From an uncultured Clostridia bacterium (lineage in GTDB: Bacteria > Bacillota > Clostridia > Christensenellales > Borkfalkiaceae), in NCBI GenBank assembly GCA_937915565.1, contig CALDMH010000099.1:1-14079 (forward strand): a stretch of 14,079 nt of DNA, in the 5' to 3' direction. Within the stretch, counting starts at the first letter, position 1. The number at the start of each line of letters is the position of its first letter. The notes under the pieces are model-generated. The model had not been told where the DNA came from. It did no database searches and saw nothing but the letters and a program-made list of their open reading frames with translations. Position numbers and translations under genes: made by a program. Below, in pieces: positions 8,701 to 14,079 of the stretch.

Positions 8701-9052
8701 CGCCGTCGATAATAACTTTGAACAAAGCGTTTCCGTCCTTATAATAAGTATCGTCGTATTTATCGAAATTAACGTTAAGTACGTTTTCCACGCCTTTGAT
8801 TTTTTCCGAAATTTCGTCCGCCGTTTTTGCGGAAACGTTCTTCGCCATAACCTGCATACTGCCTGTTAAACCGAACTCGTCGTCGATTATATCGAGCGCG
8901 ATTTTCGTCTGTGTGTCTTTGCCGAGATAATCGGAAAGATTGTAATTTATAGCGACTTTTCCCATCGTAATTGCGGAAAGAATCGCAGCTATCGCAAACA
9001 ACGCTATCGCCGCCCATACCTTTACGGTTTTTTTGTCGTTTTGTTTTGCCAT
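5771..9052 (-). CDS. MMPL/RND-family transporter with expanded second external loop
   Basis: A 1093-residue polytopic membrane protein with MMPL topology: TM1 at ~12-30, an external domain ~31-158, TM2-6 at ~160-312, TM7 at ~342-360, an external domain ~361-924, and TM8-12 at ~928-1085. Asp-Tyr pairs at D228-Y229 (SVDYSIVLFHSYR) and D994-Y995 (ATIDYGILMSSNYV) match the proton-relay pairs essential in MmpL3. It therefore probably uses the proton gradient to export lipids, drugs or envelope components; the substrate is unknown. The second external domain, ~560 residues, is far larger than the first and seems to hold five ~87-residue helical repeats (see findings). The start is supported by AGGAGT a few bases upstream. 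The gene is divergent from a TetR-type regulator, the usual pairing for such pumps. Confidence 0.9.
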   Translation of the reverse strand: MAKQNDKKTVKVWAAIALFAIAAILSAITMGKVAINYNLSDYLGKDTQTKIALDIIDDEFGLTGSMQVMAKNVSAKTADEISEKIKGVENVLNVNFDKYDDTYYKDGNALFKVIIDGDDYSDNAKQVTANIKSALKDYVDAEYGGTTIEKQSLQDSITNEMVYILAISLCLVVAILLITSDSWLEPFVLLIASGIAVLINRGTNVFFGEISYITNSISAILQLALSVDYSIVLFHSYRKEKEKTENNGEAMKSAIKAVIKPISASALTTVAGLLALLFMSFRIGFDMGIALMKGIVISAVTSVTLLPALVLLLDKPLKRTRKKAFAPKGKTFCKTAFKASKFITPAALVLVGVCGFLQAGNSFIFTDTKTGNTAISDVFGNNNSVVVVYKNSENNYDNEQKFAKAVSEYKTKSGKSALTDYTAYTNTVRESYDVEKAVKKLDLSENDARLLFTMYNLYRSPSEIKMTLTDFVNYSNELMDNDADAREFADEDTKNTVKTLKAIYDVTESNLTADELYTNLSAAIDDENDISLFSIKQLYGLYFYDEVPEKSVNFKSMLDFIISVSEDKDAGAMIDFETVEQLKTLSQGLKSFEAQMKAPMDKTAFRGWFYQNQGVALTDEQLSQIWAGYFAATGKPTSETIPFLSLMNFLVQSRQIPDEAATTINGYSSLYSAINDNYGYEAFLQVLSQAATALSGENPRISATNEAIQQLYILYFYKISAMPNGKISGKTFDEYAVADDKTNNVVHASLSDENRDKLADMLTINRYLSDSATYDFENAYNIMTTIQGEIKSRTTSALEKDKVSDVYIKYADGDKNELLTPILTCDLLDFVSENMDANSLLKQKITAENRKKVTDAQSDVAKAKDLFYGKKYSRMLLSVDLPNESEETTEFVSYLSDEAKKIFGNDAYIAGEIVSTYDLEKSFDHDNLFITIFTLVSIFVIVMLTFKSLSLPVILVAVIQGAIFIAMSTQLLGNGIFFMSYIVATCILMGATIDYGILMSSNYVANRSLYDRKQSLETSVEAAMPTVFTSGLILTVCGFVIHFVSSQNSISTVGLLIGIDTICSVVMITVVLPSILYLLDKFVLALSLKKKQK

Positions 9053-9078
9053 AATCTTACTCCTGTTAAAACTTTATT

Positions 9079-9106
9079 AAGAATTGTTACTTTGATTGCA
9101 ATTCTT
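9079..9106. promoter_or_regulatory. Inverted repeat, candidate TetR operator
   Basis: AAGAATTG (9079-9086) and CAATTCTT (9099-9106) form a perfect 8-bp inverted repeat with a 12-bp spacer. It overlaps the -35 box of the regulator promoter and lies 27 bases upstream of the MMPL start, so a bound dimer could block both directions. Binding is inferred. Confidence 0.45.
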
Positions 9107-9124
9107 TACGCTTTTTAGTATAAT
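9096..9124 (+). promoter_or_regulatory. Sigma-A promoter of the TetR-type regulator
   Basis: TTGCAA (9096-9101) and TATAAT (9119-9124) are separated by 17 bp, 85 bases before the regulator start codon. Both inverted repeats of this intergenic region flank or overlap it. Confidence 0.65.
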
Positions 9125-9163
9125 AGGGTAAAACGAAAAAGATAACGACTATTTCGCCACGTC

Positions 9164-9179
9164 GGTAAGATTTCTTACC
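9164..9179. promoter_or_regulatory. Perfect 16-bp palindrome, candidate operator
   Basis: GGTAAG-ATTT-CTTACC is a perfect inverted repeat, placed between the predicted transcription start and the ribosome site of the TetR-type gene. Size and position fit a TetR autoregulatory operator. A short RNA hairpin is the alternative reading. Confidence 0.45.
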
Positions 9180-9208
9180 AAAGACGTAAAATCGTAAGGA
9201 AAGGAAAA

Positions 9209-9769
9209 ATGAAGCAATACAGAAATTCCGAAAGAACGAAGAAATGGATTAGGTGAGCGTTTACGGAACTGCTCGGCGAGAAAAAATCGATAGATAAAAT
9301 AACCGTCAACGAGCTTGCGGAGCGCGCGGACATAACGAAAACGACTTTTTACTATCATTACGACGATATTTACGCCGTTGCGGAGGAGTTTGAAAACGAA
9401 CTTATACAAGAACTGAACGAAACGCTCGAAACTCTCGAAAGCGAAAAGCCGAGCAATTATTCGGAATATATTAAAAAGGTAACCGATTTTATAAAATTAA
9501 ACGAAGAGAGTTATAAACTTGCCGCAAACGCCTCAGATTTATCTATCTTTGCGGAGAAGTTAAAAACCATTTTCACAAAGAGAATGGTTTTTATGTCCAA
9601 CCCCGCGGCGTTTTCGCAAAATATCGAAAAAAGAGCCGTTCAGGTCTGCTTTTTCATAAGTGAGTGCGTAGACACCGTTATGCAATATTTAAGAGGAAAT
9701 CTGACGAAGTCTTTGGATACGGTCGCGGAAGTGATAACGGAAGCTATCGAAAAATTGACGAACGAATAA
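9209..9769 (+). pseudogene. TetR/AcrR-type regulator with in-frame TGA at codon 16
   Basis: Reading from ATG 9209 (ribosome site AAGGAAAGGA) gives MKQYRNSERTKKWIR, then TGA at 9254-9256. The same frame then runs uninterrupted to TAA at 9769. After the stop it continues AFTELLGEKK, KITVNELAERADITKTTFYY and HYDDI, a textbook TetR helix-turn-helix, followed by a ~120-residue helical ligand domain. Full length would be 186 residues, normal for the family. No usable start codon lies between the stop and the DNA-binding helices; the first later ATG (9584) is far into the ligand domain. The DNA-binding part should therefore not be made unless TGA is read through or is a sequencing error. Arg is common at this spot in the family, so CGA or AGA to TGA is an easy single-base origin. 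The gene is divergent from the MMPL pump, its probable target. Confidence 0.82.
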
Positions 9770-9778
9770 ATTAACGAA

Positions 9779-9812
9779 AAAACACTCCGAAGAAAATTTC
9801 GGAGTGTTTTAA
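9779..9812. terminator. Bidirectional terminator
   Basis: A 13-bp stem, AAAACACTCCGAA (9779-9791) with TTCGGAGTGTTTT (9798-9810), has A/T runs on both sides. It serves the TetR-type gene on the plus strand and the convergent lipoprotein gene (stop at 9852) on the minus strand. Confidence 0.88.
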
Positions 9813-9851
9813 ATTTAATGTTTGCTTGATGGGATTTTGCGCTTACGCGTA

Positions 9852-11504
9852 TTACGCATACTTATTTTCGCAAATGAAAACGTGAATCGTTCCGCCTTCA
9901 AAGATATAAAGACCGTCCGGGGCGGGAGTTTCGCCGTCAACGCTAACGACGGGATAACTGCTTAATCGATTGTTGGAGTTATAAGAAAACGTGCCGTCCT
10001 GCCTATTTGCGCAGCCTTGAATGAATCTTATAAACATTTCGCCTTTGTGATTTTCGTTGTTGGAGGGGATAACGCATAAAACCCACGCGTCATCCTGCGG
10101 AGGGGTGAGTTTTACGTAAACCGTAAATTCCTCGTCGACTTCGCTTATCGTAAGGCCATCGAGCGGTTTTGTCATTTCGGCGTCCGTAAACACTTGCATA
10201 GCCGCCATAAACTTTGCGTTTTCCGCTTTGGATTCTTCAATCCATTCTTTTTTCGTTTCCTCGTCGACGTCGTCGTAATATTCATCGTCGTAATTTTCTT
10301 TGCTTATCAAAGTGTTGTAATTGCAGTGAGTATCCCAGTCCGTAAAATACTTTTTAATGTCGTCTGCGGTTGCTTTTTCGCCAACGGGAACGCTCATTCG
10401 CGTATTATAGGAATATCCGTTCACAAAGAAGTTTATATAGCCTACGTATTCGTGGTAAGTTTCTTCCGTAGTCACGTCTATCGACGCGTAATATTTTTCG
10501 TCGAAATCGTCGTAAGTATAATTTGTGGTTGATTCGTCGTTTGAAACGTAGTTTTCTTCCTCGTTGTCAGGGTAATCGTATTTAACGTTTGCAAGAGAGT
10601 GGCATTTCGTAAATTTCCCGTCTTTCACGGTAAGGCTGTACGTTTCCTGTCCGATAAAAGAATATTTAAGTTCACCAACATCCGTTCCTTGTCTCGCGCT
10701 TTTAATGTCAGCCGCAAAAGTAACCGCTCCGTCGTCGTTTCTTTTAAGAGAAAATTCAAATATAAACCGGGTGTTATCCGATTCGCTTTTCCAGCAATTT
10801 TCAAATGCTTTGCAAACTTGCTCGTAGGTTTGTTCGGGAGAAAAACCGAAGCCTTCAACGAATTGCGAAGGCGAGTATTCGCGTTTTTCGGCGGCTTCGT
10901 CCGGTGCGACGTAATAGCCGGCTTCGTCTATATCTTCTCCGTCGGGAGAGAACATTTTTACGTATTCGTATCGTTTCGTGCGGGTAACTCCGTTGTCTGA
11001 AACGGTCTTAATTGCCGTAAGTTCCGCATAAGTTTCGGTTAAAGATTCGTCATCTTCAACGTCATATTCTTTTGACCAACGGTAGTATTTATTGCCGCTA
11101 CGCGATTCTTTTTCTTGCGATAAAGACCTTTCTGTATCGGTTTCGTAGGTGGTAACGTTTTTCCCCGAGAAAGAGAACGTATAATTATCGTTGCGTTCGG
11201 AGGCGTTTTTCATCCCTGCAAGCCAGTAAGCGAGGTTTTCCTCGTCCGTGTATTCGGTCTTGCCCGAAGAACCGCTTTCGCTTGAAGAATCTGGTTTTTC
11301 CGAAGAGCCGCTTTCGCTCGAAGAATCGGGTTTTTCCGAAGAGCCGCTTTCGCTCGACGGTTTAACCGAACTTGAAGAAGTCGGCTCGCCCGAAGTCGAT
11401 TCGCTCGTAGTACCGCTGTCGTCGTTTTTGCCGCAGGCAACGAAGCCGAATGCCGCCGAAGCAAAAATCGTGATTGAGAGAAGCAGAAGCAATATTTTTT
11501 TCAT
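9852..11504 (-). CDS. Secreted lipoprotein of unknown function with serine-rich stalk
   Basis: A 550-residue protein. Residues 1-23 are a lipoprotein signal: MKK, a Leu/Ile core, then FVAC with Cys24 as the lipid-bearing residue (Phe at -3 is less usual than Leu). Residues ~30-83 form a Ser/Glu/Pro-rich linker with a 12-residue tandem repeat (SSESGSSEKPDS). The remaining ~465 residues are acidic and tyrosine-rich, with an alternating-strand look and no motif I recognise. The mature protein should sit on the outer face of the membrane, held off by the linker. AAGGAGG directly before the ATG supports the start. The gene has its own promoter (11563-11592) and a shared terminator. I do not recognise the family. 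Solute binding or a sensory role is possible, but nothing in the sequence proves it. Confidence 0.85.
   Translation of the reverse strand: MKKILLLLLSITIFASAAFGFVACGKNDDSGTTSESTSGEPTSSSSVKPSSESGSSEKPDSSSESGSSEKPDSSSESGSSGKTEYTDEENLAYWLAGMKNASERNDNYTFSFSGKNVTTYETDTERSLSQEKESRSGNKYYRWSKEYDVEDDESLTETYAELTAIKTVSDNGVTRTKRYEYVKMFSPDGEDIDEAGYYVAPDEAAEKREYSPSQFVEGFGFSPEQTYEQVCKAFENCWKSESDNTRFIFEFSLKRNDDGAVTFAADIKSARQGTDVGELKYSFIGQETYSLTVKDGKFTKCHSLANVKYDYPDNEEENYVSNDESTTNYTYDDFDEKYYASIDVTTEETYHEYVGYINFFVNGYSYNTRMSVPVGEKATADDIKKYFTDWDTHCNYNTLISKENYDDEYYDDVDEETKKEWIEESKAENAKFMAAMQVFTDAEMTKPLDGLTISEVDEEFTVYVKLTPPQDDAWVLCVIPSNNENHKGEMFIRFIQGCANRQDGTFSYNSNNRLSSYPVVSVDGETPAPDGLYIFEGGTIHVFICENKYA
11266..11360. 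repeat. 36-bp tandem repeat in the lipoprotein linker
   Basis: Two full units (11266-11301, 11302-11337) and a 23-bp partial third (from 11338) differ at only a few bases. Each encodes one 12-residue SSESGSSEKPDS unit on the minus strand. The unit is a multiple of three, so changes in copy number would alter stalk length and keep the frame. Confidence 0.85.
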
Positions 11505-11562
11505 AAAATCCTCCTTGATTTATAGACGTAAGTGAAATAATTGAAAGTTGAATTATAGCTCA

Positions 11563-11592
11563 ATTATAGTTTATGGTGACGAGTAAAGTCAA
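11563..11592 (-). promoter_or_regulatory. Sigma-A promoter of the lipoprotein gene
   Basis: On the minus strand TTGACT (11592-11587) and TATAAT (11568-11563) are separated by 18 bp, about 59 bases upstream of the start codon. A second TATAAT lies just downstream but lacks a -35. Confidence 0.6.
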
Positions 11593-11692
11593 GTATAATC
11601 CGAAAGTATTTTTCATTCCACGATTCGCTGCTAACGCTTATTTCGGCGTTTTGTGAAAAGCGGATTAAAGAAAGTAATTTTTTTTGCAGGTA

Positions 11693-11721
11693 TTTACAAA
11701 ATACGAAAATGGTGGTATAAT
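11693..11721 (+). promoter_or_regulatory. Sigma-A promoter of the flavodoxin gene
   Basis: TTTACA (11693-11698), a 17-bp spacer and TATAAT (11716-11721), with TG one base before the -10 (TGGTATAAT), form a strong extended -10 promoter 33 bases before the start codon. Confidence 0.78.
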
Positions 11722-11753
11722 TCTATTGAAAAAACAAAACGGAGGTAATATTT

Positions 11754-12233
11754 ATGAGTAAAACACTCGTTGCGTATTTTTCCGCAAGCGGAGTGACGAA
11801 AAGCGAGGCCGAAAAGCTTGCCGCCGTTGCCGATGCGGATTTGTTTGAAATAAAACCCGTTGTGCCTTATACCAACGCGGATTTGGACTGGACGAACGAT
11901 AAGAGTCGTTCGACGGTTGAGATGAAGGATTTGTATTCGAGGCCGAAAATTGCCGAAAAGCTTGAAAGCGTAGAGGGGTACGACACAGTGTTTGTGGGCT
12001 TCCCCGTGTGGTGGTACGTTGAGCCGAGAATTATCGACACGTTCCTTGAAGGTTACGATTTTTCGGGTAAAACGGTTATTCCGTTTGCAACGAGCGGCGG
12101 AAGTGGTTTGGGGAAAACTGCGGAAAATTTCCGCAAGTTGCTCGGCAAAAACGTTACCGTTAAGGAAGGCAGGGTGATAAACCGCGCAACCGAAACGGAG
12201 TTACGCTCGTGGGTTAAAACGCTCGGATTGTAA
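11754..12233 (+). CDS. Flavodoxin family protein
   Basis: A 159-residue flavodoxin fold. The N-terminal strand and loop LVAYFSASGVTKSEAEKL is the FMN-phosphate loop (S-x-S-G-x-T). YDTVFVGFPVWWYVEPRI (~residues 75-92) is the second FMN-contacting loop, with aromatic residues that stack on the isoalloxazine ring. VIPFATSGGSGLGKTAENF (~110-128) is the third, typical of the flavodoxin-4-type branch. It probably carries electrons or reduces small substrates in the cytoplasm; the partner is unknown. GGAGG precedes the ATG with good spacing. It is transcribed alone: an upstream promoter is clear, and the next gene has its own strong promoter. The 3' side has only a 6-bp hairpin (TCGGTC/GACCGA, 12262-12286) without a T run, so termination is uncertain. 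Confidence 0.93.
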   Translation: MSKTLVAYFSASGVTKSEAEKLAAVADADLFEIKPVVPYTNADLDWTNDKSRSTVEMKDLYSRPKIAEKLESVEGYDTVFVGFPVWWYVEPRIIDTFLEGYDFSGKTVIPFATSGGSGLGKTAENFRKLLGKNVTVKEGRVINRATETELRSWVKTLGL

Positions 12234-12294
12234 TCAAAAGGCAGTTTTTAGCGTTCAGAGTTCGGTCGTATTTCTAAAAAGACCGATAAAACGT

Positions 12295-12323
12295 TTGACA
12301 TAAGCGAAGTCTTGTGTTATGAT
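12295..12323 (+). promoter_or_regulatory. Strong sigma-A promoter for the pnuC leader
   Basis: Consensus TTGACA (12295-12300), a 17-bp spacer and TATGAT (12318-12323), with TG at 12315-12316 giving an extended -10. The start of transcription would be near 12330, leaving a leader of about 105 bases before pnuC. Confidence 0.8.
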
Positions 12324-12329
12324 AACGAA

Positions 12330-12431
12330 AAATAAATAATACTTTGCCACCGGGTAAAAGTGTGTAATGCACTCGCAAATGCGTCGTTAGGTCATAGAAG
12401 ACGCGTTTACGGGCGCATTTTTTTTTGGAGG
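12330..12431 (+). promoter_or_regulatory. Structured 5' leader of pnuC, probable attenuator/riboswitch
   Basis: About 100 bases between promoter and start codon with several hairpins: ACTTT/AAAGT (12341-12361 area), AGTG/CACT (12359-12374 area), and AAATGCGTC (12377-12385) with GACGCGTTT (12400-12408; 9 bp, one G-T pair). The first seven bases of that last stem can instead pair with CGCATTT (12414-12420), the foot of a stem running into nine T residues (12418-12426). Two exclusive pairings ending in a T run point to transcription attenuation. The GGAGG of pnuC follows at once. I cannot match it to a named riboswitch class. Confidence 0.55.
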
Positions 12432-12435
12432 TTTT

Positions 12436-13137
12436 ATGTTTAAAAAGTTAATCGGCTATTTTTCAAAGGGCGAATTGTTTTTATGGGTGTTTTCCGTAAC
12501 GCTTATCGTCGCGTCTTTCTTTATTTTCGGCGGGAACGGAGCGCTGACTCTTATAGCTTCGCTTATCGGCGTAACGTCGATTCTCATAAACGCGAAGGGA
12601 AACCCGTTCGGGCAGGTTTTAATGATTATTTTTAGTTTATTATATGGGATAATTTCTTATTCTTTCGCTTATTACGGGGAGATGCTTACGTATCTCGGAA
12701 TGACGATGCCTATGTCTGTTTTCGCTTTGATTTCCTGGCTTAAAAACCCATACGCGGGCAAGCGGACGGAGGTTAAAATCAATCGTATATCTAAATCCGA
12801 AACGGCGATAATGTTTCTGGTTGCGGCGATTGTAACGGCGGGGTTTTATTTTATCCTGAAATATTTTAACACGGCGAATATCGTGCCGAGTACGATTTCC
12901 GTAACGACGAGTTTTGTCGCCGTTTACCTGACTTTTCGCCGCAGTCCGTTTTTTTCTCTTGCATACGCGGCGAACGACGTCGTTCTGATTGTTCTTTGGA
13001 CGCTTGCGAGCTTAACCGACGGAAGATATATTTCGGTGACGGTTTGTTTCGTTGCGTATTTGCTCAACGATATATACGGGTTTATCGGCTGGAAAAAGAT
13101 GGAGGCAAGACAAAAAGAAGCGTGCGATAAGGTTTAA
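12436..13137 (+). CDS. pnuC: PnuC-family vitamin/nucleoside transporter
   Basis: A 233-residue membrane protein with about seven helices and family-typical segments: NAKGNPFGQVLMIIFSLLYG near residue 52, TYLGMTMPMSVFALISWLKN near 96, and a closing LLNDIYGFIGWKKME, the usual ND-x-YG-x3-W signature. PnuC proteins move nicotinamide riboside into the cell by facilitated diffusion, the substrate being trapped by phosphorylation. Relatives in the same fold carry thiamine (PnuT), riboflavin (PnuX) or deoxynucleosides (PnuN), so the substrate here is open. No kinase gene adjoins it. Its regulation probably lies in the structured leader just upstream. GGAGG sits only four bases from the ATG, right after the leader T run, so leader folding could also affect translation. 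Confidence 0.88.
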   Translation: MFKKLIGYFSKGELFLWVFSVTLIVASFFIFGGNGALTLIASLIGVTSILINAKGNPFGQVLMIIFSLLYGIISYSFAYYGEMLTYLGMTMPMSVFALISWLKNPYAGKRTEVKINRISKSETAIMFLVAAIVTAGFYFILKYFNTANIVPSTISVTTSFVAVYLTFRRSPFFSLAYAANDVVLIVLWTLASLTDGRYISVTVCFVAYLLNDIYGFIGWKKMEARQKEACDKV

Positions 13138-13151
13138 ACTTGCTAAATACT

Positions 13152-13179
13152 TTGCGTTTTCTTTCAATAGTGGTATAAT
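13152..13179 (+). promoter_or_regulatory. Promoter of the EamA-family gene
   Basis: TATAAT at 13174-13179 with TG one base upstream (TGGTATAAT, same as at the flavodoxin promoter) and a partial -35 TTGCGT at 13152-13157 (16-bp spacer). It starts 14 bases after the pnuC stop. Confidence 0.6.
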
Positions 13180-13211
13180 GACGTTGCAGAGAAGAAAAGG
13201 AGTTGGAAAGT

Positions 13212-14079
13212 ATGCTTTGGTTGCTTCTTGCGCTCATTGCGGCGGCGGCAACGTCGTTCACTACTATATTTGCCAAACTCGGTATAAAAAACGTCAATTC
13301 CGATTTTGCGACTTTTTACAGGTCGGGAATCGTCATCGTATGCGCATTGATTTTGTGTTTTATAACCGGAAGCGTTTCCACGGCGGCTTCGCTCACGCTT
13401 GAAAATCGGTTGTTTCTTGCGCTTTCGGGCATATGCACGGGTTTGTCGTGGCTTTGTTATTACAAGGCGTTAAAACTCGGAAACATCAACAAGGTTGCGC
13501 CGATAGATAAATCGAGCTTCGTGCTTACGAGCGTTTGGTTCGTCATTTTCTTTTTCAACGACACGACGAACGGCGGCGACCCGCTTACGATTTGTATGCT
13601 TTTCTTGGCGGTTGCTCTTATGCTTTGCGGAACGATTTTAATGATAGATAAAAAGGACGCCGATAAGGAATCTTCGTCAAAATGGCTTATATACGCCGTT
13701 TTATCCGCGTTTTTCGCCAGTCTCGTTTCGCTTTTTTGCAAAATCGGGTTATCCGGCATTTCTTCCGATTTTGGCACGCTTATAAGAACGGTTGTCGTTT
13801 TTATTTTCGCGGGAGCTATCGTGCTTGCAAGAGGGGAATATAAAGGCGTTAAAGAAACGAGCGGGAAGGATTGGTTGTTCCTCACTTTGTCGGGTTTGGC
13901 AACGGGCGTGGCGTGGCTTTGCGAATACTATTCGCTTAACACCGAGGGGGTTAACCCCATTGCGGTAAATTCGATAGGTAAGTTATCGATTTTGCTGACG
14001 ATAACGTTTTCGTACGTCGTTTTAAAAGAGAAAATAAGCAAAAAATCGCTGCTTGGTCTTGCATTGCTAACGGCGGGGT
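13212..14079 (+). CDS. DMT superfamily (EamA-type) transporter, 3' partial
   Basis: An open frame from ATG 13212 to the window end (289 codons), preceded by AAGGAG at 13197-13202. The protein is very hydrophobic with about ten helices in two EamA repeats. Parallel segments mark the repeats: GLSWLCYYKALKLGNINKVA in the first half and GVAWLCEYYSLNTEGVNPIA in the second, each followed by a helix and a short basic linker (the second being LKEKISKKS). The start MLWLLLALIAAAATSFTTIF and length (families are ~290-300 residues) suggest only a few residues are missing. Such proteins export or import metabolites such as amino acids; the substrate cannot be told. It has its own promoter and is probably independent of pnuC. 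A long minus-strand open frame at 13460-13885 inside it is a shadow. Confidence 0.85.
   Translation, partial: MLWLLLALIAAAATSFTTIFAKLGIKNVNSDFATFYRSGIVIVCALILCFITGSVSTAASLTLENRLFLALSGICTGLSWLCYYKALKLGNINKVAPIDKSSFVLTSVWFVIFFFNDTTNGGDPLTICMLFLAVALMLCGTILMIDKKDADKESSSKWLIYAVLSAFFASLVSLFCKIGLSGISSDFGTLIRTVVVFIFAGAIVLARGEYKGVKETSGKDWLFLTLSGLATGVAWLCEYYSLNTEGVNPIAVNSIGKLSILLTITFSYVVLKEKISKKSLLGLALLTAG

Noticed and set aside
9254..9256. TGA in the TetR frame as a sign that UGA codes for an amino acid in this genome
   Set aside because: Other long genes in the window carry no in-frame TGA and use TGG for Trp, and coaE ends at TGA with a normal family length. One isolated TGA fits a nonsense change better. 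The tRNA here with anticodon UGA reads UCA, not UGA.
12341..12385. TPP riboswitch before pnuC, because GTAATGCACTCGCA resembles the P5 hairpin part of the thiamine aptamer
   Set aside because: The conserved CTGAGA and the P2/P3 arm are absent, and the leader is too short for a full TPP aptamer.
13460..13885. 141-codon minus-strand frame at the window end
   Set aside because: It lies wholly antisense to the EamA-family gene, whose frame shows clear paired repeats, a ribosome site and a promoter.

Overview
The window looks like chromosome from a low-to-medium GC Gram-positive bacterium of the Clostridia/Bacillota. Supporting signs are strong AGGAGG-type ribosome sites, sigma-A promoters with extended TG-N-TATAAT -10 boxes, T-run hairpin terminators, a lipoprotein with a serine-rich stalk, and a C-terminal WxL-like cell-wall domain. 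Almost all genes stop with TAA. I cannot place it to genus. There is no CRISPR array, insertion sequence or rRNA.

Region 1 (1-2060) is housekeeping. It holds the 3' part of DNA polymerase I (polA), the one-base-overlapping dephospho-CoA kinase gene (coaE), and a tRNA-Ser(UGA) with its own promoter and terminator. Region 2 (2060-5770) is the accessory part. It has a small DUF11-like protein, a decayed second DUF11-like gene start, a convergent 610-residue beta-helix/Ig-like/WxL-like surface protein, and a divergent holin-like three-helix membrane protein. None of the DUF11-like or WxL-like products has a signal peptide, which makes the neighbouring holin-like gene the most interesting association in the window.

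Region 3 (5771-9810) is an efflux or lipid-export locus. A 1093-residue MMPL/RND permease is transcribed divergently from a TetR-type regulator gene. The regulator carries an in-frame TGA at codon 16, so it is probably broken. The shared intergenic region has two inverted repeats, and one covers the -35 box of the regulator. The permease has a very large second extracytoplasmic loop with what I read as five copies of an ~87-residue helical repeat.

Region 4 (9852-14079) holds separately promoted genes. These are a 550-residue lipoprotein of unknown function on the minus strand, a flavodoxin, a PnuC-type vitamin/nucleoside transporter behind a structured leader ending in nine T residues (probable attenuator or riboswitch), and a DMT/EamA-family transporter that runs off the end of the window.
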